A stretch of 42,335 nucleotides of DNA. Source: Myxococcales bacterium (GTDB taxonomy: Bacteria > Myxococcota_A > Polyangia > Polyangiales > Polyangiaceae). Location of the stretch: positions 1 to 42,335 of the forward strand of contig JANYHK010000051.1 of assembly GCA_025359105.1 (NCBI GenBank). The letters run 5' to 3'. The notes under the pieces are model-generated. The model was not told the origin of the DNA. It did no database searches and worked only from the letters and a program-made list of their open reading frames with translations. Below are positions 26,497 to 35,013 of this stretch, piece by piece; the stretch's first letter is position 1, and every line of letters starts with the position of its first letter. The position numbers and the translations under genes were made by a program.

Positions 26497-26613
26497 TCAG
26501 GCGGCGACGACGATGGCGGTCGGCAGGGGGCGGCGGAGCAAGCGCTCCACGGTCGCGACCGGCATGCCCGACGGCGGGTACACGTACCGGGCGTTCTGGT
26601 GGCTGTAGGCCAC
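26497..26613 (-). CDS. Possible 38-residue micro-ORF or gene remnant
   Basis: From a GTG at 26613 a frame runs 38 codons to a TGA at 26497-26499, with G or C at every third position; the frame stays open further upstream without a stop but without a better start. Translated pieces such as [14 protein letters not shown] and PTAIVVAA look like the end of a protein. No Shine-Dalgarno sequence is visible. It may be a small gene upstream of the zinc-ribbon/TPR gene, or the surviving 3' end of a lost one. Confidence 0.3.
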   Translation of the reverse strand: MAYSHQNARYVYPPSGMPVATVERLLRRPLPTAIVVAA

Positions 26614-26657
26614 GAACGGGGGTCGCGCAAGTCGGCCCCGTGCGATACTTGAAGGGC

Positions 26658-26909
26658 ATGAGCCGCGTGATGCAGGAGCTCGACGACCTGTTCGACGAGC
26701 TGGACCAGCTCCTCAAGAACCCCGACGCCGGCGCCGCGCTGGCGGACAACGGTGTGAACATCAGCCTGGCCATCGTCGCGGCGGACGGCCTCCGGGCCTA
26801 CCTGCACGGCGAAAAGGAGCGGGCAGCCGAGGAGCTCGGCACCGCGGCGGAGGAGATCACGTCGCGCATCCAGGCCGCGCGCGTCCTCGCCGCGGGGAAG
26901 CCGTCGTGA
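26658..26909 (+). CDS. Small conserved-looking helical protein, coupled to mtnA
   Basis: An 83-residue acidic, helical protein ([44 protein letters not shown]). No signal peptide, membrane helix or known motif. GAAGGG lies a few bases upstream of the ATG at 26658, and its stop overlaps the GTG of mtnA (GTGA), so it is cotranslated with that gene. Function unknown; it could assist or accompany methionine salvage, but only position supports this. Confidence 0.65.
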   Translation: MSRVMQELDDLFDELDQLLKNPDAGAALADNGVNISLAIVAADGLRAYLHGEKERAAEELGTAAEEITSRIQAARVLAAGKPS

Positions 26910-28048
26910 GCGTCCGGTACCCGTCCGGGGGCGTCCCCACCCTGAAGACCGGGCACGCGCACCCGCACCCCGAGCCGGTCAGCGGCGCGCGCTACTCGGC
27001 GGTGGAGCTCATGCCCGGCAACCAGCGCGTGCTGATGCTCGACCAGCGGCGGCTCCCGCTCGTCGAGGCGTACGAGACGTACACGCGCGCCGAGGAGGTC
27101 GCCGAGGCGATCCGCTCGATGGTCGTGCGCGGCGCGCCGGCGATCGGGATCGCCGCGGCGTACGGGCTGGTCGTCGCCGCGAGCGCCGCGAAGGGGGACG
27201 GCGCCTCGTACGTCGAGGCCATGCACCGCGCCGACGCCGTGCTCCGCGCCGCGCGCCCGACCGCGGTGAACCTCGCGTGGGCGCTCGAGCGCATCGGAAA
27301 AGAAGCGCTCGCCGTCGCCGCCGAACTCCCGCTCGAGCGCGCCGATCGCGTCGCCGAGGCGGCCCGCAAGCTCCACCGCGAGGACGTCGCCGCGTGCCGC
27401 GCCATCGGAGCGCTCGGCGCCGCGCGCATCCCCGATGGGGCCACGATCCTCACGCACTGCAATGCCGGCGCGCTCGCGACGGGGGGCTACGGCACAGCGC
27501 TCGGCGTCATCCGCGCCGCGCACGAGGCCGGCAAGAAGGTGCGGGTGCTCGCCACCGAGACCCGTCCGCTCTTCCAGGGCGCGCGCCTGACCGCGTGGGA
27601 GCTCGCCCGCGACGGCATCCCGGTCGAGGTGATCACCGACTCGATGGTGGCGCATTTCATGGGCCGTCGCGAGATCCACGTCGTCGTGGTCGGCGCCGAT
27701 CGCATCGCGCGCAACGGCGACACCGCGAACAAGATCGGCACGTACGGCATCGCGTGCATCGCCGCCGCCCATGGCGTGCCGATGTACGTCGCCGCCCCCT
27801 GGAGCACCGTCGATCTCGCGTGCCCGTCCGGCGAGCAGATCCCCATCGAGGAGCGCAGCGAGCGCGAGGTGACGCACCCGGAGGGCACCGCGATCGTGCC
27901 CGAGGCCGTCCGGGCGCGGAACCCGGCGTTCGACGTCACCCCCGCCCGCCTCCTCGCCGGCATCGTCACGGAGCGAGGAATCGCCTCGCCGGTGGACGAA
28001 GCGCACCTCGCCGCGCTTGCATCCGCACCGATCGCATTGCAGAGCTGA
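26906..28048 (+). CDS. mtnA: Methylthioribose-1-phosphate isomerase
   Basis: A 380-residue enzyme of the methionine salvage pathway that converts methylthioribose-1-phosphate to methylthioribulose-1-phosphate. Family signatures: [46 protein letters not shown] with catalytic Cys185, [18 protein letters not shown], and [20 protein letters not shown] with catalytic Asp265. These distinguish it from the related eIF2B subunits. The N-terminal 25 residues (HAHPHPEP) are an extra tail. No other mtn genes are in the window. The GTG start overlaps the preceding small gene. Confidence 0.93.
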   Translation: MSVRYPSGGVPTLKTGHAHPHPEPVSGARYSAVELMPGNQRVLMLDQRRLPLVEAYETYTRAEEVAEAIRSMVVRGAPAIGIAAAYGLVVAASAAKGDGASYVEAMHRADAVLRAARPTAVNLAWALERIGKEALAVAAELPLERADRVAEAARKLHREDVAACRAIGALGAARIPDGATILTHCNAGALATGGYGTALGVIRAAHEAGKKVRVLATETRPLFQGARLTAWELARDGIPVEVITDSMVAHFMGRREIHVVVVGADRIARNGDTANKIGTYGIACIAAAHGVPMYVAAPWSTVDLACPSGEQIPIEERSEREVTHPEGTAIVPEAVRARNPAFDVTPARLLAGIVTERGIASPVDEAHLAALASAPIALQS

Positions 28049-28057
28049 GGGAGTCAG

Positions 28058-28987
28058 ATGTTGCGATTCTCTTCGATGGGCTACCTCGCGCTCGCGTCCC
28101 CGCTCCTCTTCGCCTTCCACGCCGGCTGCAGCTCCTCGCACGGGTCGAGCGGCGGCTTCACGGGGACCGACGGCGGCGGAGCGATCGACGGCGCGGGCGT
28201 CCTCGTCGGCAACGACGGGAGCACGGTGAACCAGGGCGGCTGCAGCGACGCCTCCAAGCTCGTCTACGTCGTCTCGAAGGAGGGAGGGCTCTTCAGCTTC
28301 GACCCGCCGTCGCTCGCCTTCAAGTCGATCGGCCACCCCAACTGCCCGACCGCCGGCGCCCCCAACTCGATGGCGATCGACCGCACGGGCACCGCGTGGG
28401 TCTCGTACACCGACGGCACCGTCTGGCGCGTCAGCACGAAGGACGCGTCGTGCGCGACGTCGCCGTATCCGGCCGAGCAGCTCGGATTCCACACGTTCGG
28501 CATGGGCTACGCGTCGAACGAGGCCGATCCGCTCACCGACACGCTCTACATCGACGACCACGACGGGCGCGGGCTCGCGAAGGTCGACGGCAGCGGCAAG
28601 GCGACCCTCATCGCCCCGTTCGGAGCGCCGCTCAAGGGCAAGAACTGCGAGCTCACCGGGACCGGCGACGGGCGCCTCTTCGGATTTTTCACGACCCTCC
28701 CCGCCCAGGTCGCCGAGATCAACAAGGCGACGGGCGCGGTCCTGTCCTCGCAGGTCCTCCAGACGGTCAACACCGGCTCCGAGTGGGCGTTCTCGTTCTG
28801 GGGCGGCGACTTTTACCTCTACACGGCCCAGCCAAACGCGGGCGGCTTGCCGCAGAACGCGACGACGTCGGACATCACGCGCTACCGCCCCGCGGACAAG
28901 AGCGTCACCGTCCTCAAGCAGAACATCGGCTTTCGCATCGTCGGCGCAGGCGTGTCGACCTGCGCGCCCACGACCGCCCCGAAATAG
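28058..28987 (+). CDS. Secreted lipoprotein with propeller-like domain, unknown function
   Basis: A 309-residue predicted lipoprotein (FHAGC, Cys24) beginning 9 bp after mtnA with GAGGGAG as ribosome site. After a Ser/Gly linker comes a domain of repeated short strands (VSKEGGLFSFDPPSLAFKSIG, MAIDRTGTAWVSYTDGTVWRV, GRLFGFFTTLPAQVAEINKA) typical of six- or seven-bladed beta-propellers. Cysteines near 70, 95, 130 and the C-terminus may form disulfides. No catalytic motif is seen. Cotranscription with mtnA is likely from spacing, though functionally unexplained. Confidence 0.7.
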   Translation: MLRFSSMGYLALASPLLFAFHAGCSSSHGSSGGFTGTDGGGAIDGAGVLVGNDGSTVNQGGCSDASKLVYVVSKEGGLFSFDPPSLAFKSIGHPNCPTAGAPNSMAIDRTGTAWVSYTDGTVWRVSTKDASCATSPYPAEQLGFHTFGMGYASNEADPLTDTLYIDDHDGRGLAKVDGSGKATLIAPFGAPLKGKNCELTGTGDGRLFGFFTTLPAQVAEINKATGAVLSSQVLQTVNTGSEWAFSFWGGDFYLYTAQPNAGGLPQNATTSDITRYRPADKSVTVLKQNIGFRIVGAGVSTCAPTTAPK

Positions 28988-29011
28988 CGGTGAACGAGCC
29001 CCGGTTGACCG
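28988..29011 (+). terminator. Hairpin after the propeller lipoprotein gene
   Basis: CGGTGAAC and GTTGACCG with an 8-nt loop (7 of 8 pairs) begin immediately after the stop. No T-tract follows, and lipA starts 20 bp later, so it may only partly separate the transcripts. Confidence 0.35.
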
Positions 29012-29030
29012 TTCCTCCCCGCGGCGCTAC

Positions 29031-30068
29031 GTGAAGTCCGTGTCCAGCTCCGATCCGTCCGCCATCCCCCCGCGCTTCGCGCCGAAGCCCGCATGGCTCA
29101 AGGTCCGCGCGCCCGGCGGCGAGACCTACGGCCGCCTGAAGGAGACGTTCCGCGCGCTCGATCTCCACACGGTCTGCGAGGAGGCGCGCTGTCCGAACGT
29201 GGGTGAGTGCTGGAGCGAAGGGACCGCGACGGTCATGCTCCTCGGCGACACCTGCACGCGCGGGTGCCGCTTCTGCGCGGTCACGACCGGTGATCCCCGC
29301 GGCGCCGTCGACGTGCGCGAGCCCGAGCACGTTGCGCGCGCCATCGCCAAGCTCGAGCTCCAGTACGTCGTCCTCACGATGGTCGACAGGGACGATCTCC
29401 TCGACGGCGGCGCGAGCCATGTTGCGCGCACGGTCTCGCGCCTGAAGGAGCTGCGCCCCGACATCCTCGTCGAGACGCTGCTCGGCGATTTCGGCGGGCA
29501 CCTCGACTACGTCGACACCACGGTCGACGCGAAGGCCGACGTGTGGGCCCACAACATCGAGGTGGTGAAGCGCCTGCAGCGCGCCATCCGCGACGTGCGC
29601 TGCTCGTACGAGCGCTCGCTCGCGGTCCTGCGCCGCGCGAAGGAGCGCGCACCGACGCGGATCACCAAGTCCAGCGTCATGGTCGGGATCGGTGAGACGG
29701 ACGACGAGGTGCTCGAGACGCTGGGAGATCTGCGCGCGGCCGGTGTCGATCTCGTGACGCTCGGGCAGTACCTGCGGCCCACGCCGAAGCACGCGAAGGT
29801 CGACCGCTACGTCGATCCGTCGACGTTCGAGCGCTTCCGGGACGAGGCGAACAGGATGGGGTTCCTGTACGTCGCGAGCGGACCGCTCGTCCGCAGCTCG
29901 TACAAGGCGGCCGAGGTGTTCGTGCGCGGCGTGCTGCGCCCGGCCGACCCGGCCGCGCACCTCGCGACGCGCCTCGAGGACGCGAAGGCCCGCGCGGCGG
30001 CGCAGCTCGCCCCGGCGAAGGATCTGCTCCCTGCCACGAGCCTCGTACGGAAGCCTGAAGCTCGCTAG
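29031..30068 (+). CDS. lipA: Lipoyl synthase
   Basis: A 345-residue radical-SAM enzyme that inserts two sulfurs into octanoyl groups on lipoate-dependent proteins. Auxiliary cluster cysteines Cys49, Cys54 and Cys60 (CEEARCPNVGEC), radical-SAM cysteines Cys75, Cys79 and Cys82 (CTRGCRFC), and the RSSYKA motif that ligates the auxiliary cluster are present. GTG start at 29031. lipB is not adjacent. The last 35 residues are an Ala/Arg-rich extension. A histidine phosphatase gene follows after 12 bp. Confidence 0.94.
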   Translation: MKSVSSSDPSAIPPRFAPKPAWLKVRAPGGETYGRLKETFRALDLHTVCEEARCPNVGECWSEGTATVMLLGDTCTRGCRFCAVTTGDPRGAVDVREPEHVARAIAKLELQYVVLTMVDRDDLLDGGASHVARTVSRLKELRPDILVETLLGDFGGHLDYVDTTVDAKADVWAHNIEVVKRLQRAIRDVRCSYERSLAVLRRAKERAPTRITKSSVMVGIGETDDEVLETLGDLRAAGVDLVTLGQYLRPTPKHAKVDRYVDPSTFERFRDEANRMGFLYVASGPLVRSSYKAAEVFVRGVLRPADPAAHLATRLEDAKARAAAQLAPAKDLLPATSLVRKPEAR

Positions 30069-30080
30069 CATCCGAGGACC

Positions 30081-30695
30081 ATGCTGGTCCTTCATCTCGT
30101 GCGTCACGGGGATACGGCGCAGAGCGCCGACGGTGTCTTCTGCGGGGACCTCGATCCTCCGCTCACCGACAAGGGGCTCGCGCAGGCCGACAAGCTCGCC
30201 CACGCGCTGGCGAAGCTGAGCATCACCGCGGCGTACGTGAGCCCCAAGCTGCGTGCGCGCCTCACCGCGCAGCCGACGCTCGACGCCACGCGGCTGACGC
30301 CCACGTTCGAGGAGGGCCTCCGCGAGATCGGCTACGGGGCCTGGGAGGGGCGCAAGGAGTCGGAGATCAGGGAGAGCGATCCCGAGAACTACAAGAGCTG
30401 GGTGCTGGATCCCGCCGTCCACGCGCCGCCGGGAGGCGAGAGTGGCTACGCGATCGCCGCACGCGCGGTGCCCGTCGTCGAGCGCATTCGCAAGGCCCAC
30501 CCCAATGGGCACGTCCTCATCGTGAGCCACAAGGCGACTGTCCGCGTCATCACGTGCGCGCTGCTCAACCTGCACATCGGGCGCTTCCGCGATCGCATCG
30601 CGTGCCCGACGGCGTCGCTCACGACGTTCGAGTTCGGTGACCGCGGGCCGATGCTCGTGCGGATCGGCGACACGAAGCACCTGGAGCATCACTGA
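30081..30695 (+). CDS. Histidine phosphatase family protein (phosphoglycerate-mutase-like)
   Basis: A 204-residue protein with the RHG motif at residues 8-10 (LHLVRHGDT), the acid/base Glu segment (LREIGYGAWEGRKESEI) and the second catalytic His in HVLIVSHKATVRV. Size and motifs fit the CobC/GpmB-like branch, which includes small-molecule phosphatases; the substrate cannot be stated. It overlaps the cupin lipoprotein gene by one base (TGATG) and follows lipA closely, so it is probably in a lipA-phosphatase-cupin-membrane protein transcript. Confidence 0.88.
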   Translation: MLVLHLVRHGDTAQSADGVFCGDLDPPLTDKGLAQADKLAHALAKLSITAAYVSPKLRARLTAQPTLDATRLTPTFEEGLREIGYGAWEGRKESEIRESDPENYKSWVLDPAVHAPPGGESGYAIAARAVPVVERIRKAHPNGHVLIVSHKATVRVITCALLNLHIGRFRDRIACPTASLTTFEFGDRGPMLVRIGDTKHLEHH

Positions 30696-31531
30696 TGCCG
30701 GTCGCCGCGGCGCGGAGGGCGTGGACGGCCGCGCCGGCGGCGCTCGCGCTGCTCGTCGTCGGCGTCGCGGGCAGCGCGTGCGAGCAGGAGCGCGTGGGGA
30801 CGGTCGCCGGGCCGCCGCTCCTCGCGTCCCCGCCTCCCGCGACCAGCCGGCCGGCGACGCTCGACCTCGTCGAGGTGCGCGGGAAGAGCCGCAACGAGAC
30901 CATCACGCTGCGGCCTTGCGAGGAGGTGCTCGTCGCCGGCGTCGCCGCAAAGGTCACTGTCCTCGGGGAGGAGCTCGCGCCAGGAGACGCGCTGGTGGCG
31001 CTGGGCACTGGCACGCTGGAGATCACGACGAGCTTGCCGTCCGCGACGGTCGCGGTCGCGCGCGTCGTGCCGACGGGGCCGTGCGGCTCGGCGGGGCCGC
31101 TCGCCAGGCACGTCGTGCGCGCCACCGCGGCGCCGGAGCTCACGTGGGCCGGCGGCAAGATGCACGCGCACCTCGACGTGGAGAAGGCGGTCTCGCCGTT
31201 CGCTTACCTCGGGCGGCTCAGCGGATCGGCGCCCGTCGCCGAGCACACGCACCCCGATTCTTGGGAGCTGATTTGCGCGATCGAGGCGTCCGGCACGTTC
31301 CGGCTGAGTGGCCAGGACGCGCGACTCACAGCGGGACGCTGCGTCGCCGTCCCGCCCGGCGAGAAGCACCAGTGGACGCCCGATCCCGGTACGAGCCTCG
31401 ACGCCGTGCAGGTGTACGTCCCGCCAGGCCCCGAACAACGCTTCCGCGCGCTCGCCGCGTCGCCGGCACCGCCAGCCACATCGCCAGCCCCATTGCCAGC
31501 CACGCAGGCGCTGCCGGACGGAGGGACGTAG
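30695..31531 (+). CDS. Cupin-domain lipoprotein
   Basis: A 278-residue lipoprotein with lipobox AGSAC (Cys29). Residues about 55-145 may form a degenerate first cupin; the second cupin (about 165-250) has clear metal-site segments: AEHTHPDSWELICAIEASG and CVAVPPGEKHQW. The two His in HTHP, the Glu and the His in KHQW would hold one metal. A Pro-Ala-Thr tail ends the protein. It likely binds or converts a small molecule in the periplasm; no specific substrate is apparent. Confidence 0.75.
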   Translation: MPVAAARRAWTAAPAALALLVVGVAGSACEQERVGTVAGPPLLASPPPATSRPATLDLVEVRGKSRNETITLRPCEEVLVAGVAAKVTVLGEELAPGDALVALGTGTLEITTSLPSATVAVARVVPTGPCGSAGPLARHVVRATAAPELTWAGGKMHAHLDVEKAVSPFAYLGRLSGSAPVAEHTHPDSWELICAIEASGTFRLSGQDARLTAGRCVAVPPGEKHQWTPDPGTSLDAVQVYVPPGPEQRFRALAASPAPPATSPAPLPATQALPDGGT

Positions 31532-31535
31532 CGTC

Positions 31536-32615
31536 GTGCAGCTCCTCGCGCCGCTCGACGCGCTCCGTCGCGACGCGATGGCCGCCGTGCTGGCGCGCCC
31601 TCGGCTCGGGGTTTGGCTCACGCGCCGCGACGCGCGTCTCGTGGCGTTCGCCATCGCAGGCGTCGCCGCCGCGCTCGCGACGACGTGCCTCTTGCCCGCG
31701 GCGGCGCTGGTCCTCGCGCCGATCGTGCTCGGTGTGCCGCACGTGGCGAGCGACGCGCGGTACCTCGTGCTCCGCCGCGGGTTGCCGCGAGGCGTCGTGG
31801 CTGCCGCGGCGCTGGGCTGCGTCGCGATGCTCGCGCTCCGCGTCGCGGAGTTCTCGTCGCTCCCGTCCTTCGCGTCACTCCCGTCGCCCCCGTCACTCGC
31901 GTCGTGCGAGATCGTCGTCGGAGCCGCGTGGGCCGTTCTGCTCGCGCTCCTCGGCGGCGTCGCGTCGGGGAGATGGGCGCGCGTGGCGATCGTCGCCCTC
32001 GCCGTCGCCCTCGCGTCGGTCGCCGCGTTGCGCGACACGGAGCTCGCTCGCCTGGTGCTTGCCCACGGGCACAACCTGGTCGGCGTCGGCCTCTGGGTGC
32101 TGCTCTTCCGCCGCGCGCGTCGTCCGATCGTCCCCGTCGCGATCGCGCTCGTCCTCGCCACGCTCGTCGCCGCGAGCGGCGCGCCGCTTCGCGTGGCCCA
32201 CGCGCTCGGTACCGATCACGCGTTCGGCATGACCGCGACCGATGCCGCGGCAATGCTCGCCCCCGGCCTCCCGGTCGCGGTCGGGATGGGCCTCGTCGCG
32301 TCGTACGTCCTGCTCCAGGGCGTGCACTACGCAGTCTGGCTCGGCTGGATCCCGCAAGACGACGTGCGCGGGGAGGGGACCCTCACCTTCGCCATGACCG
32401 CGCGCGCCCTCGTCCGCGACTTCCGTCCGCTCGGCATCGCCGCCATCGCCCTCGCGTGGCTCGCCGTCATCGGCGGCGCGCTCGCCTCCGCGCGAGGCGC
32501 GCGTGACACCTACCTCGCGCTCGCCTCCTTCCACGCCTACGCCGAGCTCGCCATGCTTGCCTACTTCGCCGTCGCCGGGTTCACCTCGAAGCACCCCGAA
32601 GCTCGCGCCCGCTAG
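31536..32615 (+). CDS. Polytopic membrane protein with conserved-looking histidines
   Basis: A 359-residue protein from GTG 31536 with GGAGGG about 10 nt upstream. About nine hydrophobic helices are apparent. Histidines cluster at helix ends: GVPHVASDARYLVLR, LAHGHNLVGVGLW, LGTDHAFGM, LQGVHYAVWLGW and SFHAYAELAML. Such membrane-embedded His are seen in the Brp/Blh carotenoid-cleaving family and in membrane di-iron enzymes, but I cannot align it with confidence. Its TAG stop shares CTAG with the convergent lipoprotein gene. Function unknown. Confidence 0.68.
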   Translation: MQLLAPLDALRRDAMAAVLARPRLGVWLTRRDARLVAFAIAGVAAALATTCLLPAAALVLAPIVLGVPHVASDARYLVLRRGLPRGVVAAAALGCVAMLALRVAEFSSLPSFASLPSPPSLASCEIVVGAAWAVLLALLGGVASGRWARVAIVALAVALASVAALRDTELARLVLAHGHNLVGVGLWVLLFRRARRPIVPVAIALVLATLVAASGAPLRVAHALGTDHAFGMTATDAAAMLAPGLPVAVGMGLVASYVLLQGVHYAVWLGWIPQDDVRGEGTLTFAMTARALVRDFRPLGIAAIALAWLAVIGGALASARGARDTYLALASFHAYAELAMLAYFAVAGFTSKHPEARAR

Positions 32616-33922
32616 TCCAGCCTGGCGCAGTTCGCGGCGCAGCCGTCGCCGCTTCGCGTGTTGCCGTCGTCGCAGACCTCGCCGCCGTCGAGGACGCCGT
32701 CGCCGCAGCGCGGGATCGTGCAATTTTTACGGCAGGTCGAGCGGGCGTCGAAGGCGCGGATCGTGACCGGCTGCGCGAGGACGAGGGCGCTCCGCGTGAG
32801 ATCGGCATGGACGAAGCCCCACGCGGTGATCCCTTGCAGAAAGCTCGCGCGAACCGTGATCGTCCAGTTCCCCGGGAACGGGAGGCCGCCGAGGACGCCG
32901 CCGTCGCTGTTCTGGTTGAAGGTCCATCGCCCCGCCGCCGAGGAAGGTCCGTTCGCGAAGAACTCGCCCGGGTTGTCGTCCGCCAGATCGATCGCGAAGC
33001 CCGGCGGGATCCCCGTGATGTCCATGTCGACGCGCGCGGGGGGCTGGTTGTCGTCCTCGCCGTGCGTGACGAACATCGAGAGGCGCCCCGTCGCGCCGTC
33101 GACGTACATGTAGAGGCGACTCTCGCGCGGCGCCTCGAAGCCGGTGTGCGAGCTCGCCGAGAAGTAGTCGTAGAAGGACGCGGCGCTCTGCTTGCGAACG
33201 AGCGCGTTCGTCCCGAACGCGGGCGCCGCTGGCTGCGAGACCTCGAACGCCGGGCGATCCGCGTTGCCGGCGCCGTCGTCGCACTCTTCGTGGCCGGCGC
33301 GTTTTCCATCGCCGCACACCGGTAGCGCGCACCGGCCGTCACAGTCGTCGTCGTCGACGACGTTTCCGTCGTCGCATGCTTCGCGACCGGCCCACACGAA
33401 GCCGTCGCCGCAACGCGCGAGGACGCAGCCGGGGCACGCGTCGGTCGTGAGCGCGTTCGCGTCGTCGCACGCCTCTACGCCGGTCTCGAGGAAGCCGTCG
33501 CCGCAGCGGGCGAGGACGCAGCTCGAGAGGCACGCGTCGGTGTCGTCACGGTTGGCGTCGTCGCATTGCTCCGGCGGCTGCACGACGCCGTCGCCGCAGG
33601 TCTTCGGCCCGCAGCCGCCGGGGCACGCGTCGCCGTCCTTCGTGTTGCCGTCGTCGCACGTCTCGACGCCCGCCCAGAGGACGCCGTCGCCGCAGCGCGC
33701 CTTGGTGCAGTCGCGCCGGCACGCGTCGGTGTCGTCGGTGTTCCCGTCGTCGCAGGCTTCGCCGGCGTCGAGCACGCCGTTGCCGCAAGGCGCGGGGGCG
33801 GCGGGGCCGAGCCCGGAAGCGGTCGGGACGTCGAGGGACGAGCGCGAGCCGCACGCGGCGACGGCGGCGAGCGCGCTCACGAAGACGACGCCGCGCGCCC
33901 GGAGCGAGCTCACCGGCCGCAT
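32612..33922 (-). CDS. DUF4215 Cys-rich repeat lipoprotein with inserted domain
   Basis: A 436-residue lipoprotein (lipobox AVAAC, Cys24). The mature protein holds seven copies of the myxococcal Cys-rich repeat (CGDGV...CDDGN...D.C...C; DUF4215). Six run from about residue 45 to 220; the sixth is interrupted after ECDDGAGN by about 160 residues of beta-rich sequence (SFYDYFSASSHTGFEAP, RLYMYVDGATGRLSMFV), after which the repeat resumes at STCRKNC and one more repeat closes the protein. Such proteins are thought to be surface or extracellular; the acidic Asp-rich loops suggest calcium binding. It starts directly after the stop of the upstream lipoprotein gene, so both form an operon. Confidence 0.85.
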   Translation of the reverse strand: MRPVSSLRARGVVFVSALAAVAACGSRSSLDVPTASGLGPAAPAPCGNGVLDAGEACDDGNTDDTDACRRDCTKARCGDGVLWAGVETCDDGNTKDGDACPGGCGPKTCGDGVVQPPEQCDDANRDDTDACLSSCVLARCGDGFLETGVEACDDANALTTDACPGCVLARCGDGFVWAGREACDDGNVVDDDDCDGRCALPVCGDGKRAGHEECDDGAGNADRPAFEVSQPAAPAFGTNALVRKQSAASFYDYFSASSHTGFEAPRESRLYMYVDGATGRLSMFVTHGEDDNQPPARVDMDITGIPPGFAIDLADDNPGEFFANGPSSAAGRWTFNQNSDGGVLGGLPFPGNWTITVRASFLQGITAWGFVHADLTRSALVLAQPVTIRAFDARSTCRKNCTIPRCGDGVLDGGEVCDDGNTRSGDGCAANCARLD

Positions 33923-34765
33923 CTAGAGCTGCTCCCACCGCGCGCCGGCCGAGTCGCCGCACCGGATGCGGAGGATCGTGGCGCGCTCGATGCCCGCGAA
34001 GAGCCCGAAGGGGAGACCGTCGCTCGCCGCGCACATCGCCTCGACCAGGCCGCCCAGCGATTCCGGAGGCGTGTTCCGCGCGATCGGCTCGCGCCACCCG
34101 GCGAGCGTGATCACCACGTACGACCCCCGTCCGTAGAGCTGGGTCCGAACCGGGGTGAGCTTCGCGGCGATGAGCGCGGCGCCGAGCTTGGCCGGTGGCG
34201 CGTCGCCTTCGATTGCAGCGCCCGCCGGGCCGCCGGGCTCTGTGCCGTCCGGCCACTTCGCCAGGGCGGCGCCACCGCCACCGCCGGGTTTCGCGAGCTC
34301 GAGCCGATCGCCGTCCACGTCGACGAGGAACACGTCGCGCGGCGCACCGCCGGCCGCGGGGCATCCGGGCGGCGGGCTCTCTCGATCACGCACCTCGACC
34401 AGTGCCTTTCCCTCACGGCTCCCCGCGGCCCGGATCGTCACGCACGCGGCACGGTCGCCGTAGCGCTTGGTCGCGCGCACGTACCGCTCGACGTAGTCGC
34501 GGGCCGGCTCCTTCCTGTCGAGGTCCCAGGTCGGCACGCCTTTCGGCGACGCGGGAACCAGGGCGGAATCGTCCTCCGGCCGCGGCCGGTTTGGCACGAG
34601 GTGACCTTCCTGGTCACGGACGAGGTGCGGGCGGCCTCCCGACCCTGCGCTCGCGCTCGCGCCGGGCGACGCATTCGCTCCTACCGCGGCGTCCTCGCCG
34701 GGCGCGGCTTTACCCTTGCAACCGAGCGCCGCCAACAAAACCGAGAGGATGAGCCCGGTGCGCAT
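33923..34765 (-). CDS. Lipoprotein of unknown function
   Basis: A 280-residue predicted lipoprotein (LAALGC, Cys16). An Ala/Gly/Ser linker and a charged segment lead into a domain (about 80-280) with strands such as RAACVTIRAAG, DVFLVDVDGDRLEL and SYVVITLAGW and a pair of C-terminal cysteines (Cys in EAMCAA and IRCGDS). I recognise no family. The start at 34765 is favoured by the signal peptide and GGGGG upstream. Its stop abuts the next start with no gap, indicating an operon with the DUF4215 protein. Confidence 0.65.
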   Translation of the reverse strand: MRTGLILSVLLAALGCKGKAAPGEDAAVGANASPGASASAGSGGRPHLVRDQEGHLVPNRPRPEDDSALVPASPKGVPTWDLDRKEPARDYVERYVRATKRYGDRAACVTIRAAGSREGKALVEVRDRESPPPGCPAAGGAPRDVFLVDVDGDRLELAKPGGGGGAALAKWPDGTEPGGPAGAAIEGDAPPAKLGAALIAAKLTPVRTQLYGRGSYVVITLAGWREPIARNTPPESLGGLVEAMCAASDGLPFGLFAGIERATILRIRCGDSAGARWEQL

Positions 34766-34868
34766 GCCCCCTACATGACCCAAGGCGTCGGCGGAGTAAA
34801 GTCGAGGCGGCGCGCGTTGCACCCCTGACTTGACACGAAACATGCCAGGCGGCGCCGGTCGCCGCGAG

Positions 34869-34940
34869 GATCTAGCGTTAAGGGGAGCCGTGTCGCGCCG
34901 GTCTCCCGGTCCCCCACCCGCCTCCCCTTCACCCTAGATC
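34869..34940. repeat. 72-bp element with 19-bp imperfect terminal inverted repeats
   Basis: Arms 34869-34887 and 34922-34940 pair at 17 of 19 positions (starting GATCTAG and ending CTAGATC) around a 34-bp centre. It lies in the 248-bp gap between divergent genes. It could be a MITE-like relic, a large hairpin in the leader of the protease mRNA, or a regulatory cruciform. No clear target duplication flanks it. Confidence 0.6.
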
Positions 34941-35013
34941 GATGACGCCTCGCGGGCGTACCAAGAGGAGGCGCGCGACGCCCCCAGTCGGCTACCTTCA
35001 GGAGACCATGCGC

